NCBI GenBank assembly: GCA_900319895.1
Contig: ONQK01000183.1
Coordinates: 1 to 9,947, forward strand
Direction of reading: 5' to 3'
DNA: 9,947 nt
From: an uncultured Prevotella sp.
GTDB lineage: Bacteria; Bacteroidota; Bacteroidia; Bacteroidales; Bacteroidaceae
The number at the start of each line of letters is the position of its first letter. Position 1 is the stretch's first letter. A program made the translations under genes and the position numbers. Below, piece after piece: positions 1 to 7,491 of this stretch. The notes under the pieces were generated by a model. It had not been told where the DNA came from and searched no databases. It worked only from the letters and a program-made list of their open reading frames with translations.

Positions 1-206
1 AACTAAATTAACAGGTTTTAAGCGAAAAAATGGAGTAAAAATGACATGAATATGAAAAACGGCCCATGATGTAAGAGCAGCATTACTGACCATCGACCAT
101 TAGAAACACCCGATATGGTTGTTGTTGACTGATGTGGCTATTGTTGGCTTACCAGCCCTCGAAATTCCAGCTTTTGAGGACTTTTTACCTGGACTTTACG
201 CATATT
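1..206. other. Left-edge region without a recognisable gene
   Basis: This stretch lies downstream of the wbqC-like gene, which ends at 207 on the minus strand. Short open stretches exist on both strands: a minus-strand ATG at 91-93 stays open to the window edge for about 31 codons, and a plus-strand frame from about 104 to 241 has no start codon. Neither resembles a family I know. I see no clear terminator hairpin and no promoter that fits the TTTG / TAnnTTTG pattern. Confidence 0.4.
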
Positions 207-827
207 TTAAAGATAAAAGATGCTTTCATTCCCCTGATTAAAAAGGAGGTCTAAAATGCTCAGATTAGGCTGAAACCCATGCCTCTGCTCATGTATTTGC
301 CAGTAGCGCCGTGGGCGGAACTCATCGTCTGGCAACGGATGTTTGGGATGGATGGTTTCACGCAAGTCGGCTGCCGTCAATGGGCAGCAACTTCCTTTGG
401 GGGCGAAATTTTCCGTGGGTTTCAGGTTGGGGTGAATATCGAGCAAAGTGCACAGCACTTGGGTGATTTCAAAATTAAAGTCGTAGAGAAAGTTGTATTT
501 TCGTTCAAAAAACGGGTGGATGTCATCGGCATAATAGTCGAAAAACGGGGTTTCTCCGTAGGCAGCCCTTAATGCGTTCCAATGCAGATGCCGCCAGTTG
601 CCATGGTCTGAGATCCGGACATCGCGCATGAGCGCCATTCCAGCCACATGTTCGACGGGCACGGTCAGCGTTTGCCGTCCATTGGCGGTCATGATGACAC
701 AGCGGTTACGATAGGTTTGTTTTTGGAAATGATCAAACCTTTCGACCAAACAGTTTTCATGGCGGCTGAGTTTTTGGAACCACTGGATTGGTCCAAAATA
801 TGCCGATGAAAGGAGGACTGCCTGCAT
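207..827 (-). CDS. WbqC-like family protein
   Basis: The 206-residue product matches the WbqC-like protein family in length and landmarks. It opens with SAYFGPIQWF (residues 8-17), a start typical of the family, and continues with YRNRC (39-43), LTVPV (54-58), WRHLHWNALRAAYG (78-91) and a C-terminal NLSILDLLFNQG (188-199). It has no signal peptide or membrane segment, so it is probably cytoplasmic. The family is named after a gene found in some O-antigen clusters, but its biochemical role is not settled, and a sugar-nucleotide or surface-polysaccharide role here is inference only. The ATG at 825-827 lies 63 bp after the lepB stop, with no Shine-Dalgarno sequence. A strong hairpin sits between the two genes, so expression is either by readthrough or from a promoter inside lepB. 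The order dapB, lepB, wbqC is, from memory, common in Bacteroidales. Confidence 0.9.
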   Translation of the reverse strand: MQAVLLSSAYFGPIQWFQKLSRHENCLVERFDHFQKQTYRNRCVIMTANGRQTLTVPVEHVAGMALMRDVRISDHGNWRHLHWNALRAAYGETPFFDYYADDIHPFFERKYNFLYDFNFEITQVLCTLLDIHPNLKPTENFAPKGSCCPLTAADLRETIHPKHPLPDDEFRPRRYWQIHEQRHGFQPNLSILDLLFNQGNESIFYL

Positions 828-847
828 TTTGACGTTTTTTTAAACCG

Positions 848-881
848 AAAAAGGCTTCAACAGCGTGGTTGGAGCCTTTTT
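848..881 (-). terminator. Rho-independent terminator after lepB
   Basis: A 14-bp stem (848-861 paired with 868-881, one G-T wobble) encloses a six-base loop, agcgtg. The stem core is AAAAAGGCTTC against its complement and ends in a run of five T on either strand, so the hairpin could stop transcription in both directions. It lies 10 bp after the lepB stop and 21 bp before the wbqC start, so it should end the dapB-lepB transcript or limit readthrough into wbqC. Confidence 0.8.
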
Positions 882-890
882 GCATTCTTT

Positions 891-2336
891 TCACTTTATA
901 TTATCAACAAATCTGAACAGGCGGCTCCATCTGATGCCACTGACACCGCCCTGGTCGGGGTCTGAACTCCACCAGATGAAGATGGGCTTGCCCACGATGT
1001 GGTCTTCGGGTACAAATCCCCAATAGCGCGAGTCTGCAGAATTGTGGCGGTTGTCGCCTTGCATCCAATAATAGTCCATCTTGAAGGTATAGCTCGTGGC
1101 GGGCTGCCCGTTGATGTAGATTTTACCGTCATTCACCTCGAGGCGGTTGTCCTCATACACTTTGATGGCACGCTCGTAGATGGCGATATTATCCATTGTC
1201 AATGCAATGCTTTCCCCCTTCTTGGGGATCCAGACAGGGCCGTAGTTGTCGCGCGTCCAGCCATAGGCGGCATTGCGCGGATAAACGCGGTCGTCGGCAT
1301 CAACTTCTGTGTTCAACACGAGGCTTTCCACGATATCTGTACGGCGTTTCAGCGCCTTGGCCGCATGATCTGTCAAGGCCATGTATCCATAGCGGCTTAA
1401 CTGGACGACTTGCTCTGAAGATATGCCCAGTTCCCGCATCAATTCGTGGGGGATCTGCTGATGAAGCCTCACTTTATAGGTGTACTGCACGTTATCGGGT
1501 TCCTTGTTCGGCTTGCCGTCAAGATAGACGATGCGATTCTTGATTTCAAGCGTTTGTCCCGGCAGGCCAACGCACCGTTTCACATAGTTCTCGCGGCGGT
1601 CTGTGGGTCTTGACTTGATGTCACCGAACTCCGAGGCGTTGTTTTTCAGGTAGTTACGCCCCATGGCGTACACGTCCTCGTAAATTTCATGCACCTGTTG
1701 CTGCGTCAGGCTTGAGAAGTCGGGCATGCCGACATTCTGCACATAGATCTGCTCGCCGGAGTCGTAAACCATCTTGTAATATTCTGTTTGATAGGGCACT
1801 TCTGCGAGGATGGTGTCTCCGGCAGGATAGTTGAACACGACAATATCATTCAACTCCACTTTGCCCAGCCCCTTCACGCGGCGATAGTCCCAATGGGGCC
1901 AGTCAATGTACGACTTCATGTTCAGCACAGGCAAAGTGTGTTGAGTCAGCGGCATGGTCAGCGGTGTTTGCGGGATGCGCGGCCCGTAGCTCACTTTTGA
2001 CACGAAGAGGTAGTCGCCCGTGAGCAGCGATTTTTCGAGCGAACTCGACGGGATGACATAATTTTGGAAAAAGAAGAGGTTGATGAAGTAGACGGCGACC
2101 AAGGCAAAAACCAGCGCATCGACCCATGACATGAGGAATTTTACCGGATGTTCGGCATTTTTCCACCATTGCCACTTGATTTTTTTTGTGATGTAAGCGT
2201 CAAAGATAAAGGGGACGGCCAAGAGCCCCATCCAGCTCTTCACCCAGTAGAGGAAGAGCAGGTAGAGTGCCAGAACTACGACGAATTTTGCCCATTGGCG
2301 GGTCATATTAGGTGCTTTTTCTTTTTTCATTGTCAT
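891..2336 (-). CDS. lepB: Signal peptidase I (leader peptidase)
   Basis: This membrane serine protease (family S26) removes signal peptides from exported proteins on the outer face of the inner membrane. The 481-residue product has hydrophobic segments at about 14-47 and 69-90. The catalytic serine box follows: IPSSSLEKSL, with Ser99 as nucleophile. The lysine box is YVKRCVGLPG, with Lys253 as general base. The late box is QGDNRHNSADSRYWG (426-440). The residue after the catalytic serine is Leu instead of the usual Met. About 170 residues separate the Lys box from the GDN box, which makes the protein much longer than the ~324-residue E. coli enzyme, but this size is common in Bacteroidales. 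The ATG at 2334-2336 is followed by in-frame Met codons at residues 3 and 11, so the exact start is not certain; no Shine-Dalgarno helps. It is co-directional with dapB, 88 bp upstream, and probably shares its transcript. Substrates nearby could include the signal-peptide proteins at 4081-6855. Confidence 0.96.
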   Translation of the reverse strand: MTMKKEKAPNMTRQWAKFVVVLALYLLFLYWVKSWMGLLAVPFIFDAYITKKIKWQWWKNAEHPVKFLMSWVDALVFALVAVYFINLFFFQNYVIPSSSLEKSLLTGDYLFVSKVSYGPRIPQTPLTMPLTQHTLPVLNMKSYIDWPHWDYRRVKGLGKVELNDIVVFNYPAGDTILAEVPYQTEYYKMVYDSGEQIYVQNVGMPDFSSLTQQQVHEIYEDVYAMGRNYLKNNASEFGDIKSRPTDRRENYVKRCVGLPGQTLEIKNRIVYLDGKPNKEPDNVQYTYKVRLHQQIPHELMRELGISSEQVVQLSRYGYMALTDHAAKALKRRTDIVESLVLNTEVDADDRVYPRNAAYGWTRDNYGPVWIPKKGESIALTMDNIAIYERAIKVYEDNRLEVNDGKIYINGQPATSYTFKMDYYWMQGDNRHNSADSRYWGFVPEDHIVGKPIFIWWSSDPDQGGVSGIRWSRLFRFVDNIK

Positions 2337-2424
2337 TTTTCTTTGAAATTAGGGATGTTTTCTATTTGGAAATGCCTCAAGTCAATATCGAAGAGGGTTT
2401 GAATCCATTTTTTAATCGTTAATT

Positions 2425-3180
2425 CTAGAAGTCGAACAAGTCGCCAATGGTCAGCAGCCCCTCATGCTTTTGGGTGTATTCGGCTGCCAGCACTGCCCCC
2501 AGGGCGAATCCTCTCCTCGAGTGGGCGTCATGGCTGATGGTTATGCTGTCGGCATCAGAGTCGTAGCGAATTGTATGGATGCCGGGCACTTCGCCCTTCC
2601 GGCGACAATTGATCAAAAGACTGTCGTCGTTCACGGGCGTGAATTCATGGGTTGTCCCATCGGCACCGTCATACCGCCCGACCTTCCAAGCGCTTTTCCG
2701 GTCGAGCTGCCCAACAATTTCCTCTGCCAGCGTTATGGCGGTGCCGGAGGGATGGTCCAGCTTGTGAATGTGGTGGACTTCCTCCATGTCTACGTCGTAT
2801 TGTGGGAATTGGTTCATGATTTTTGCCAAATATCGGTTGACTGCGCTGAAAATGGCTACACCAATGGAAAAGTTGGATGCCCAAAAGAGGGTTTTTCCAT
2901 CCTTCTCACACATTGCTTTGATCTCATCGCCATGCTGTGCCATCCATCCCGTTGAACCAGAAACCACTTTCACGCCTTTGGCAAAGGCACGAAGATAGTT
3001 GCCGTAAGCGGCAGCCGGAGTGGTAAATTCAATGGCCACATCGGCCGAAGCAAATGCCTCGCTGTCAAAGTCAGCCTGATTGTCGACATCTATGACGGAC
3101 ACGATTTCATGTCCTCTTTGCAGCGCTATCTGCTCAATCATGCGCCCCATCTTCCCATATCCTATGAGTGCTATTTTCAT
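2425..3180 (-). CDS. dapB: 4-hydroxy-tetrahydrodipicolinate reductase
   Basis: DapB reduces 4-hydroxy-tetrahydrodipicolinate with NAD(P)H in the diaminopimelate/lysine pathway, in the cytoplasm. The product supplies meso-diaminopimelate for peptidoglycan and lysine for protein. The 251-residue protein begins with the nucleotide-binding loop GYGKMG (7-12) in a Rossmann start, has the STGW element (76-79), and carries the family signature EEVHHIHKLDHPSGTA (133-148). By comparison with the E. coli enzyme, His136 is the expected proton donor and Lys140 the other catalytic residue. The length is normal for the short DapB forms of Bacteroidota, and the C-terminus (GDLFDF) looks complete. The start is the ATG at 3178-3180, about 17 bases after the predicted transcription start. 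lepB follows 88 bp downstream on the same strand. No dapA or lysA is present in the window, so the pathway genes are not clustered here. Confidence 0.97.
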   Translation of the reverse strand: MKIALIGYGKMGRMIEQIALQRGHEIVSVIDVDNQADFDSEAFASADVAIEFTTPAAAYGNYLRAFAKGVKVVSGSTGWMAQHGDEIKAMCEKDGKTLFWASNFSIGVAIFSAVNRYLAKIMNQFPQYDVDMEEVHHIHKLDHPSGTAITLAEEIVGQLDRKSAWKVGRYDGADGTTHEFTPVNDDSLLINCRRKGEVPGIHTIRYDSDADSITISHDAHSRRGFALGAVLAAEYTQKHEGLLTIGDLFDF

Positions 3181-3203
3181 GGTCTAAACTCAAAAAACAG
3201 TTA

Positions 3204-3234
3204 CAAAATTAATGTAAAACACTCAAATAGCAAA
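3204..3234 (-). promoter_or_regulatory. Bacteroidota-type promoter for dapB-lepB
   Basis: Read on the minus strand, a -33 element TTTG (3231-3234, preceded by another T-rich stretch) is followed after exactly 19 bp by TAATTTTG (3204-3211), a full match to the TAnnTTTG -7 consensus of the Bacteroidota primary sigma factor. Transcription would start near 3197, about 17 bases before the dapB ATG. This places dapB and lepB in a unit separate from the NUDIX gene that ends at 3253. Confidence 0.75.
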
Positions 3235-3252
3235 ATTTATCTCCCTTTTTTA

Positions 3253-3804
3253 TCAAATTCTTGTATGCTTTAAGTGAATCTGTTGAAGGAAAACCTCGAG
3301 GCCGCGACGGATGGACAAGAGCCCGAAATCCTCAACTTGAATCTTGTCCAAAAGCATCCAGCACACCTCGGCGGCATCATCCGCCGCGTGGAGTGGCGTG
3401 AAATCGTCGACCCTGCACTCAAAGAACAAGTCTAACGTGGGAATTTCCAGCCCGGAATAGGCATAGGAATTGGGCAGAGAGAACAAGTAGGCAGCATGGG
3501 TGACGCGAAGCCCCGTCTCCTCCTCAACTTCCCGGGCGACACACGCCTCGCCCGTTTCACCGGCATCGACGAAGCCTCCAGGCAGGTCGAGCGTGCCCTT
3601 TGCCGGCTCCTTTGCCCGCCTGACCACCAGCAGCTCGGCGCGCTCGTTGACAATCAGCGCGGCCGTAGCGGCGCTAACATTCATGAACAACTCAAAGCCA
3701 CAATCCTCGCATCGGCGGCCCTTGACCTCTTTCGGCAGAAAGTGTGGACTTGCACAACGTGGGCAAAAGCAAAGTGGCGACAACAAGTTTTTTTCTCCAA
3801 CCAT
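3253..3804 (-). CDS. NUDIX hydrolase with N-terminal zinc ribbon
   Basis: NUDIX enzymes hydrolyse a diphosphate linked to another moiety, such as a nucleotide sugar, dinucleotide or damaged nucleotide, using a divalent metal. From the ATG at 3802-3804 the product has 183 residues. Two Cys pairs (Cys14/Cys17 and Cys32/Cys35) form a likely zinc ribbon. The Nudix box is complete: Gly77, Glu83, Arg91-Glu92, Glu95-Glu96, Gly98, within GGFVDAGETG and REVEEETGL. The ribbon-plus-Nudix layout recalls NudC-type NADH/RNA-cap pyrophosphatases, but I do not see the SQPWPFPxS motif that marks NudC, so the substrate is unknown. A TTG at 3829-3831 would add nine residues, but it falls on the -7 element of the likely promoter, so the ATG is preferred. 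dapB begins 72 bp downstream but has its own promoter. The protein has no signal peptide and should be cytoplasmic. Confidence 0.93.
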   Translation of the reverse strand: MVGEKNLLSPLCFCPRCASPHFLPKEVKGRRCEDCGFELFMNVSAATAALIVNERAELLVVRRAKEPAKGTLDLPGGFVDAGETGEACVAREVEEETGLRVTHAAYLFSLPNSYAYSGLEIPTLDLFFECRVDDFTPLHAADDAAEVCWMLLDKIQVEDFGLLSIRRGLEVFLQQIHLKHTRI

Positions 3805-3828
3805 CTTATTTTTGACATAAAGATCATG

Positions 3829-3836
3829 CAAAAATA
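3829..3836 (-). promoter_or_regulatory. Putative -7 element for the NUDIX gene
   Basis: On the minus strand TATTTTTG matches the TAnnTTTG consensus. It lies 25 bp upstream of the preferred ATG at 3802-3804, which would give a leader of about 18 bases. I do not find a convincing TTTG about 19 bp further upstream, so the call rests on one element and its position. Confidence 0.45.
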
Positions 3837-3960
3837 CGATTTTCCCTTGAAAAACTGCATTTTCGAGGGCATTTTATTCGTTGCCCAAGCATATATTTGG
3901 GGGCACTTCATGGGAAAAATCGCCACAAAGTTCCTAAGGCGAGTAATTACAGGCTTTCGT

Positions 3961-3991
3961 TTTGTCCGAATTGAAGAAATTCTTATCTTTG
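3961..3991 (+). promoter_or_regulatory. Bacteroidota-type promoter for the peptidase pair
   Basis: TTTG at 3961-3964 and TATCTTTG at 3984-3991 are separated by 19 bp. Both elements match the consensus of the Bacteroidota primary sigma factor exactly. Transcription should begin near 3998, leaving a leader of roughly 80 bases before the oligopeptidase ATG at 4081. The promoter is divergent from that of the NUDIX gene, about 125 bp away. Confidence 0.75.
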
Positions 3992-4014
3992 CAACCAGAT
4001 TACATTTTTATTTT

Positions 4015-4038
4015 CACCTGTCGTGGGCCAGGCAGGTG
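4015..4038 (+). other. Small inverted repeat in the peptidase leader
   Basis: CACCTG (4015-4020) can pair with CAGGTG (4033-4038) across a 12-base loop, and the loop also holds an alternative CCTG/CAGG pairing. A second short ATAC/GTAT pairing follows (about 4040-4052) just before a run of five T. These are weak structures in the predicted untranslated leader. They might affect mRNA folding, but no known riboswitch is recognised. Confidence 0.3.
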
Positions 4039-4080
4039 CATACTTTGGGTATATTTTTACAAAATTGAACTGATAAATAC

Positions 4081-6186
4081 ATGAGACGAATCATTTTTTT
4101 ACTGTCAATCGCATTGCTGCCATCGGTGATGTCAGCGCAGAAGATTGTTTATCCTCAAACCGCACGCGAGGATGTTGTCGACGAATATTTTGGCACAAGA
4201 GTGGCAGACCCCTACCGCTGGCTTGAGGACGACCGCAGCGCGCGGACAAAGGCCTGGGTGGAGGCCGAGAATGCTGTTACCAACGCCTATTTGGGACGGA
4301 TCCCGTTGCGCCCAAAGCTACTGAGACGCTTGAAAGAAGTGTCGAATTACGAAAAAATCGGCGCGCCCTTCAAGCGCCAAGGCCGCTGGTTCTTCTACAA
4401 GAACGACGGCCTGCAAAACCAAAGTGTGCTCTATGCACAGCAAGAGCTGAGCGGCGAGGCCAAGACTTGGCTCGACCCCAACAAGTTGAGCACCGACGGC
4501 ACCGTGGCACTGAAAGGGGTTTACTTCTCCAACAACGGGAAATACGCCGCATACAGCATCAGCCGCAGCGGTTCAGACTGGCAGGAGTTCTATGTCATAG
4601 ATGCCAAGACGGGGAAATTGCTCGACGATCACATCGAGTGGGCAAAGTTCTCGGGCGCGGCATGGCACGGCGACGGCTTTTATTACAGTGCCTATGACTT
4701 GCCCGTGAAGGGGAAGGAGTTTTCCAATGTCAATGAGGGGCACAAGGTCTATTACCACAAGATAGGAACGCCTCAGTCGGAGGATGTACTGTTCTATCAA
4801 AACCCGGCACACCCCAAGCGGTTTTATTCCGTTAGCGTAAACAAAGAAGAAAGCGTCATGTTCCTGTATGAAAGCGGTGCAGGCAACGGCAACACCGTAT
4901 TCGTGCGCGACCTCAGGCAAAAAGACGCCCAATTCACCCAAATGACAGCCGACCTCAATTACGACTACAGGCCCATTGCCGTTGAGGGCGACATCATTTA
5001 TTTCTTCACGAACTACGATGCCCCGAAAAACCGCTTGATGACGGCAGACCTGAAAAATCCGGGCATCCGACATTGGAAAGAGCTTGTTGCTGAGGCTGGA
5101 GACGTGCTCACCAAGGCCCAATTCATCAGCGACAAAATAATTTTAACGTACAGCAAAGATGCCTCCGACCATAGCTATGTCTACACGAAAGACGGGAAGA
5201 GGCTGCACGAGATCAAGTTGCCGTCGGTCGGCAGCGTTAGTTTTAGCGGCGAAAAGGACGAGCCGGAATGCTTCTACACCTTTTCGTCATTCACCACCCC
5301 GGGAACCATCTACCAATACGACATTGCGACCAACACGAGCAAAGTCTACAATACGCCTAAGGTGAATTTCAGGTCCAACGACTACATGAGCGAGCAATTA
5401 TTCTTCGAAAGCAAAGACGGCACACGCGTGCCGATGTTCGTCACATATAAAAAAGGGCTCAAGCGCAACGGCAACAATCCCGTCTACCTCTATGGATACG
5501 GCGGTTTCAACCTCAGCATGACCCCCAGTTTCTCTGCCACACGCATCCCGTTCCTCGAAAGTGGGGGCATTTACGTCGTGGTCAACCTGCGCGGCGGCAG
5601 TGAATACGGTGAAGAATGGCATGTCGCAGGCACTAAGCTCAATAAACAAAACGTTTTCGACGACTTCATCGCCGCGGCAGAATATCTGATCAAGAACAAA
5701 TACACCAACAGCAATAAAATCGCCATTGTCGGCGGCTCCAACGGAGGGCTGCTCGTCGGTGCCTGCATGACACAGCGGCCGGAGCTCTTCCGCGTGGCAG
5801 TACCCCAAGTCGGCGTGATGGACATGCTGCGCTACCATAAATTCACCATTGGCTGGAATTGGGCACCCGACTATGGCACATCGGAAGACAGCCGGCAAAT
5901 GTTTGAGTACCTCAAAGGCTACTCACCGCTCCACAACCTCAAGCCAGGCACCAGCTATCCGGCGACACTTGTCACTACCGCCGATCACGACGACCGCGTG
6001 GTGCCCGCCCATTCTTTCAAATTTGCTGCCGAGCTCCAATATTGTCACAAAGGCGACAACCCCGTCTTAATCCGCATTGACAGCAAGGCTGGGCACGGCA
6101 GCGGGAAGCCGATGGCAAAAATGTTGGAAGAGCAGGCCGACATCTACGGATTCATCATGCACAACCTCGGGATGAAGCTAAAATAA
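4081..6186 (+). CDS. Secreted prolyl oligopeptidase (S9A)
   Basis: This serine peptidase cuts short peptides on the carboxyl side of proline. The 701-residue protein has an N-terminal signal peptide (residues 1-19, MRRIIFLLSI then ALLPSVMSA, likely cut before Gln20), so it is probably periplasmic. The family hallmark VADPYRWLED is at 41-50, the beta-propeller covers roughly 80-430, and the alpha/beta-hydrolase domain fills the C-terminal third. The catalytic triad is visible: Ser553 in GGSNGG (551-556), Asp637 in TADHDDRVVP, and His672 in AGHGSGK. Arg639 corresponds to the substrate-binding arginine of the mammalian enzyme. LYGYGGFN (470-477) and NLRGGSEYGEEWH (502-514) are standard S9A motifs. 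Apart from the signal peptide, the length is normal for the family. The start is the ATG at 4081, about 83 bases after the predicted transcription start. The stop is directly followed by the start of the VanX-like gene, so the two are almost certainly co-transcribed. Confidence 0.97.
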   Translation: MRRIIFLLSIALLPSVMSAQKIVYPQTAREDVVDEYFGTRVADPYRWLEDDRSARTKAWVEAENAVTNAYLGRIPLRPKLLRRLKEVSNYEKIGAPFKRQGRWFFYKNDGLQNQSVLYAQQELSGEAKTWLDPNKLSTDGTVALKGVYFSNNGKYAAYSISRSGSDWQEFYVIDAKTGKLLDDHIEWAKFSGAAWHGDGFYYSAYDLPVKGKEFSNVNEGHKVYYHKIGTPQSEDVLFYQNPAHPKRFYSVSVNKEESVMFLYESGAGNGNTVFVRDLRQKDAQFTQMTADLNYDYRPIAVEGDIIYFFTNYDAPKNRLMTADLKNPGIRHWKELVAEAGDVLTKAQFISDKIILTYSKDASDHSYVYTKDGKRLHEIKLPSVGSVSFSGEKDEPECFYTFSSFTTPGTIYQYDIATNTSKVYNTPKVNFRSNDYMSEQLFFESKDGTRVPMFVTYKKGLKRNGNNPVYLYGYGGFNLSMTPSFSATRIPFLESGGIYVVVNLRGGSEYGEEWHVAGTKLNKQNVFDDFIAAAEYLIKNKYTNSNKIAIVGGSNGGLLVGACMTQRPELFRVAVPQVGVMDMLRYHKFTIGWNWAPDYGTSEDSRQMFEYLKGYSPLHNLKPGTSYPATLVTTADHDDRVVPAHSFKFAAELQYCHKGDNPVLIRIDSKAGHGSGKPMAKMLEEQADIYGFIMHNLGMKLK

Positions 6187-6855
6187 ATGAAAAAAATCAT
6201 TCTTATGATATGCATGGCAATGCCTCTTGCCGCCTTTCCACAAAAAGGCGGCAAGACAGCATTGTCGATGCAGCAGCAGGGGATGGTCAACGTGCACACC
6301 TGCGATTCCACCATCCAAGTAGAACTGATGTATGCCAAAGCCGACAATTTCACTGGAGCAGTGCTCTACGAAGACCTTCTTGACGCCTATTTACACCCAA
6401 AGGCAGCAAAAGCATTGGCAAAAGCACAAAAACACCTCAGGCAAAAACGACCCGACCTCTCGCTGAAAATCTATGACGCCGCACGGCCGATGAGCATCCA
6501 GCAGAAAATGTGGGACAAGGTCAAAGGGACGAAAAAAAACATCTATGTGAGCAATCCTGCCAACGGCGGCGGGCTTCACAACTATGGCATGGCAGTGGAC
6601 ATCACGCTATGCAAGCTCAACGGCGACACCATCCCGATGGGTACCGTGATCGACTTTTTAGGGAAGCTGGCACATATTGACAACGAAGCAATGCTCGTCA
6701 AACAAAAAAAAGTGAGCCAAGAAGCCATCAACAACAGGAAGTTGCTGAGAGAAGCGATGACTTTTGCCGGCTTCAAGCCACTGCGAACCGAATGGTGGCA
6801 CTTCAACCTATGCACCAGGGCAGAGGCAAGGCGCAGCTACAAAGTCATTAAATAA
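6187..6855 (+). CDS. VanX-like D-Ala-D-Ala dipeptidase (M15D)
   Basis: This zinc metallopeptidase family hydrolyses D-alanyl-D-alanine and related dipeptides. The 222-residue protein begins with a hydrophobic signal sequence (about 1-19), so export to the periplasm is likely. Zinc ligands are His131 and Asp138 in GLHNYGMAVDI and His205 in TEWWHFN, and Glu202 is the catalytic base. The spacings (7 and 3 residues) equal those of VanX itself. Arg100 in YDAARP corresponds to the VanX transition-state arginine. No vanH, vanA or vanRS genes are nearby, so a role in vancomycin resistance is not supported; D-Ala-D-Ala recovery or breakdown of peptidoglycan fragments is a more likely inference. The ATG directly follows the TAA of the oligopeptidase gene (TAAATG), which suggests reinitiation or coupling. 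The DUF3109 gene converges 39 bp downstream, and I see no clear terminator between them. Confidence 0.92.
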   Translation: MKKIILMICMAMPLAAFPQKGGKTALSMQQQGMVNVHTCDSTIQVELMYAKADNFTGAVLYEDLLDAYLHPKAAKALAKAQKHLRQKRPDLSLKIYDAARPMSIQQKMWDKVKGTKKNIYVSNPANGGGLHNYGMAVDITLCKLNGDTIPMGTVIDFLGKLAHIDNEAMLVKQKKVSQEAINNRKLLREAMTFAGFKPLRTEWWHFNLCTRAEARRSYKVIK

Positions 6856-6894
6856 TAATGAAGAGTACAAATCGCCCGTTGACAGGCTAAAATG

Positions 6895-7491
6895 CTACAA
6901 TTCTTTCAACAAAGCCTCGGCAGCCAGGCACAAGTCCTCATACCACTGTTTGCCAAACCGCTTAATTAAAGGCGTTTTCAGGAATTGGTAAACATGTATG
7001 CCCAAATGCTCGCCTTTGACCACCGCATCGCGGCACACCTCCCATCGACTATAGTTCAGACCGGTCAAGCCATTGGAAAAACGCTTCTCACGAATGGGAT
7101 ACAATGCACAGCTAATGGGCTTGCAGAAAGAAGTTTTCCCGGACAGAAAGGCACGCTCCAGCGCACAAAGACAATTGTCGCCCTCATAACAAGTGAAGAC
7201 ACAATCCTTTCCGCCAACAATGCTGGTCACCAAGTCGCCGTCGCCATCGGTGTAGGCCACGCCCTGCGTATCGACGACCGCTTGGGCCGAGGCCGACAAG
7301 TCGCCCCAGACTCGCTCCAGGCACGTCTCCATCTCGCCGACTTCATCCAACGTGACAGGCGCGCCGGCATCACCTTCTACACAACAGATGCCCTTGCATT
7401 TCTCGTAGTCACAGCAAAAATACGCCGTGATAATGTCGGAGGCAAGCAAGACGTTGCCCACTTGAATGATGGGGGAAATCTTGTTTACCAT
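6895..7491 (-). CDS. DUF3109 family cysteine-rich protein
   Basis: The 198-residue product belongs to the DUF3109 family, which has no established function. It contains 14 cysteines: Cys26, 27, 32, 36 and 37 in [13 protein letters not shown], then Cys57, 97, 101, 107, 109, 123, 128, 153 and 188. The stretch [14 protein letters not shown] (32-45) is the family landmark. The cysteine pattern resembles the CxxCxxCC (YkgJ-like) proteins and suggests binding of zinc or an iron-sulfur cluster, which is inference. There is no signal peptide, so it is probably cytoplasmic. The ATG at 7489-7491 overlaps the end of the uracil-DNA glycosylase gene by 7 bp (ATGGTAA), so translation is probably coupled and both genes use the promoter near 8171-8201. 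Confidence 0.9.
   Translation of the reverse strand: MVNKISPIIQVGNVLLASDIITAYFCCDYEKCKGICCVEGDAGAPVTLDEVGEMETCLERVWGDLSASAQAVVDTQGVAYTDGDGDLVTSIVGGKDCVFTCYEGDNCLCALERAFLSGKTSFCKPISCALYPIREKRFSNGLTGLNYSRWEVCRDAVVKGEHLGIHVYQFLKTPLIKRFGKQWYEDLCLAAEALLKEL

Noticed and set aside
279..572. Plus-strand open frame of 97 codons
   Set aside because: It lies antisense within the wbqC-like gene and shows no family landmarks.
3892..3899. TATATTTG on the plus strand as a promoter -7 element
   Set aside because: No TTTG lies about 19 bp upstream, and a complete promoter occurs closer to the gene at 3961-3991.
3496..4068. Plus-strand open frame of 190 codons across the NUDIX gene and the divergent gap
   Set aside because: It is the opposite strand of a clear NUDIX gene with all motifs, crosses the promoter region, and has no recognisable domain.
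6187..6855. Vancomycin-resistance determinant
   Set aside because: Only a VanX-like gene is present; ligase, dehydrogenase and regulator genes are missing and the protein carries a signal peptide.
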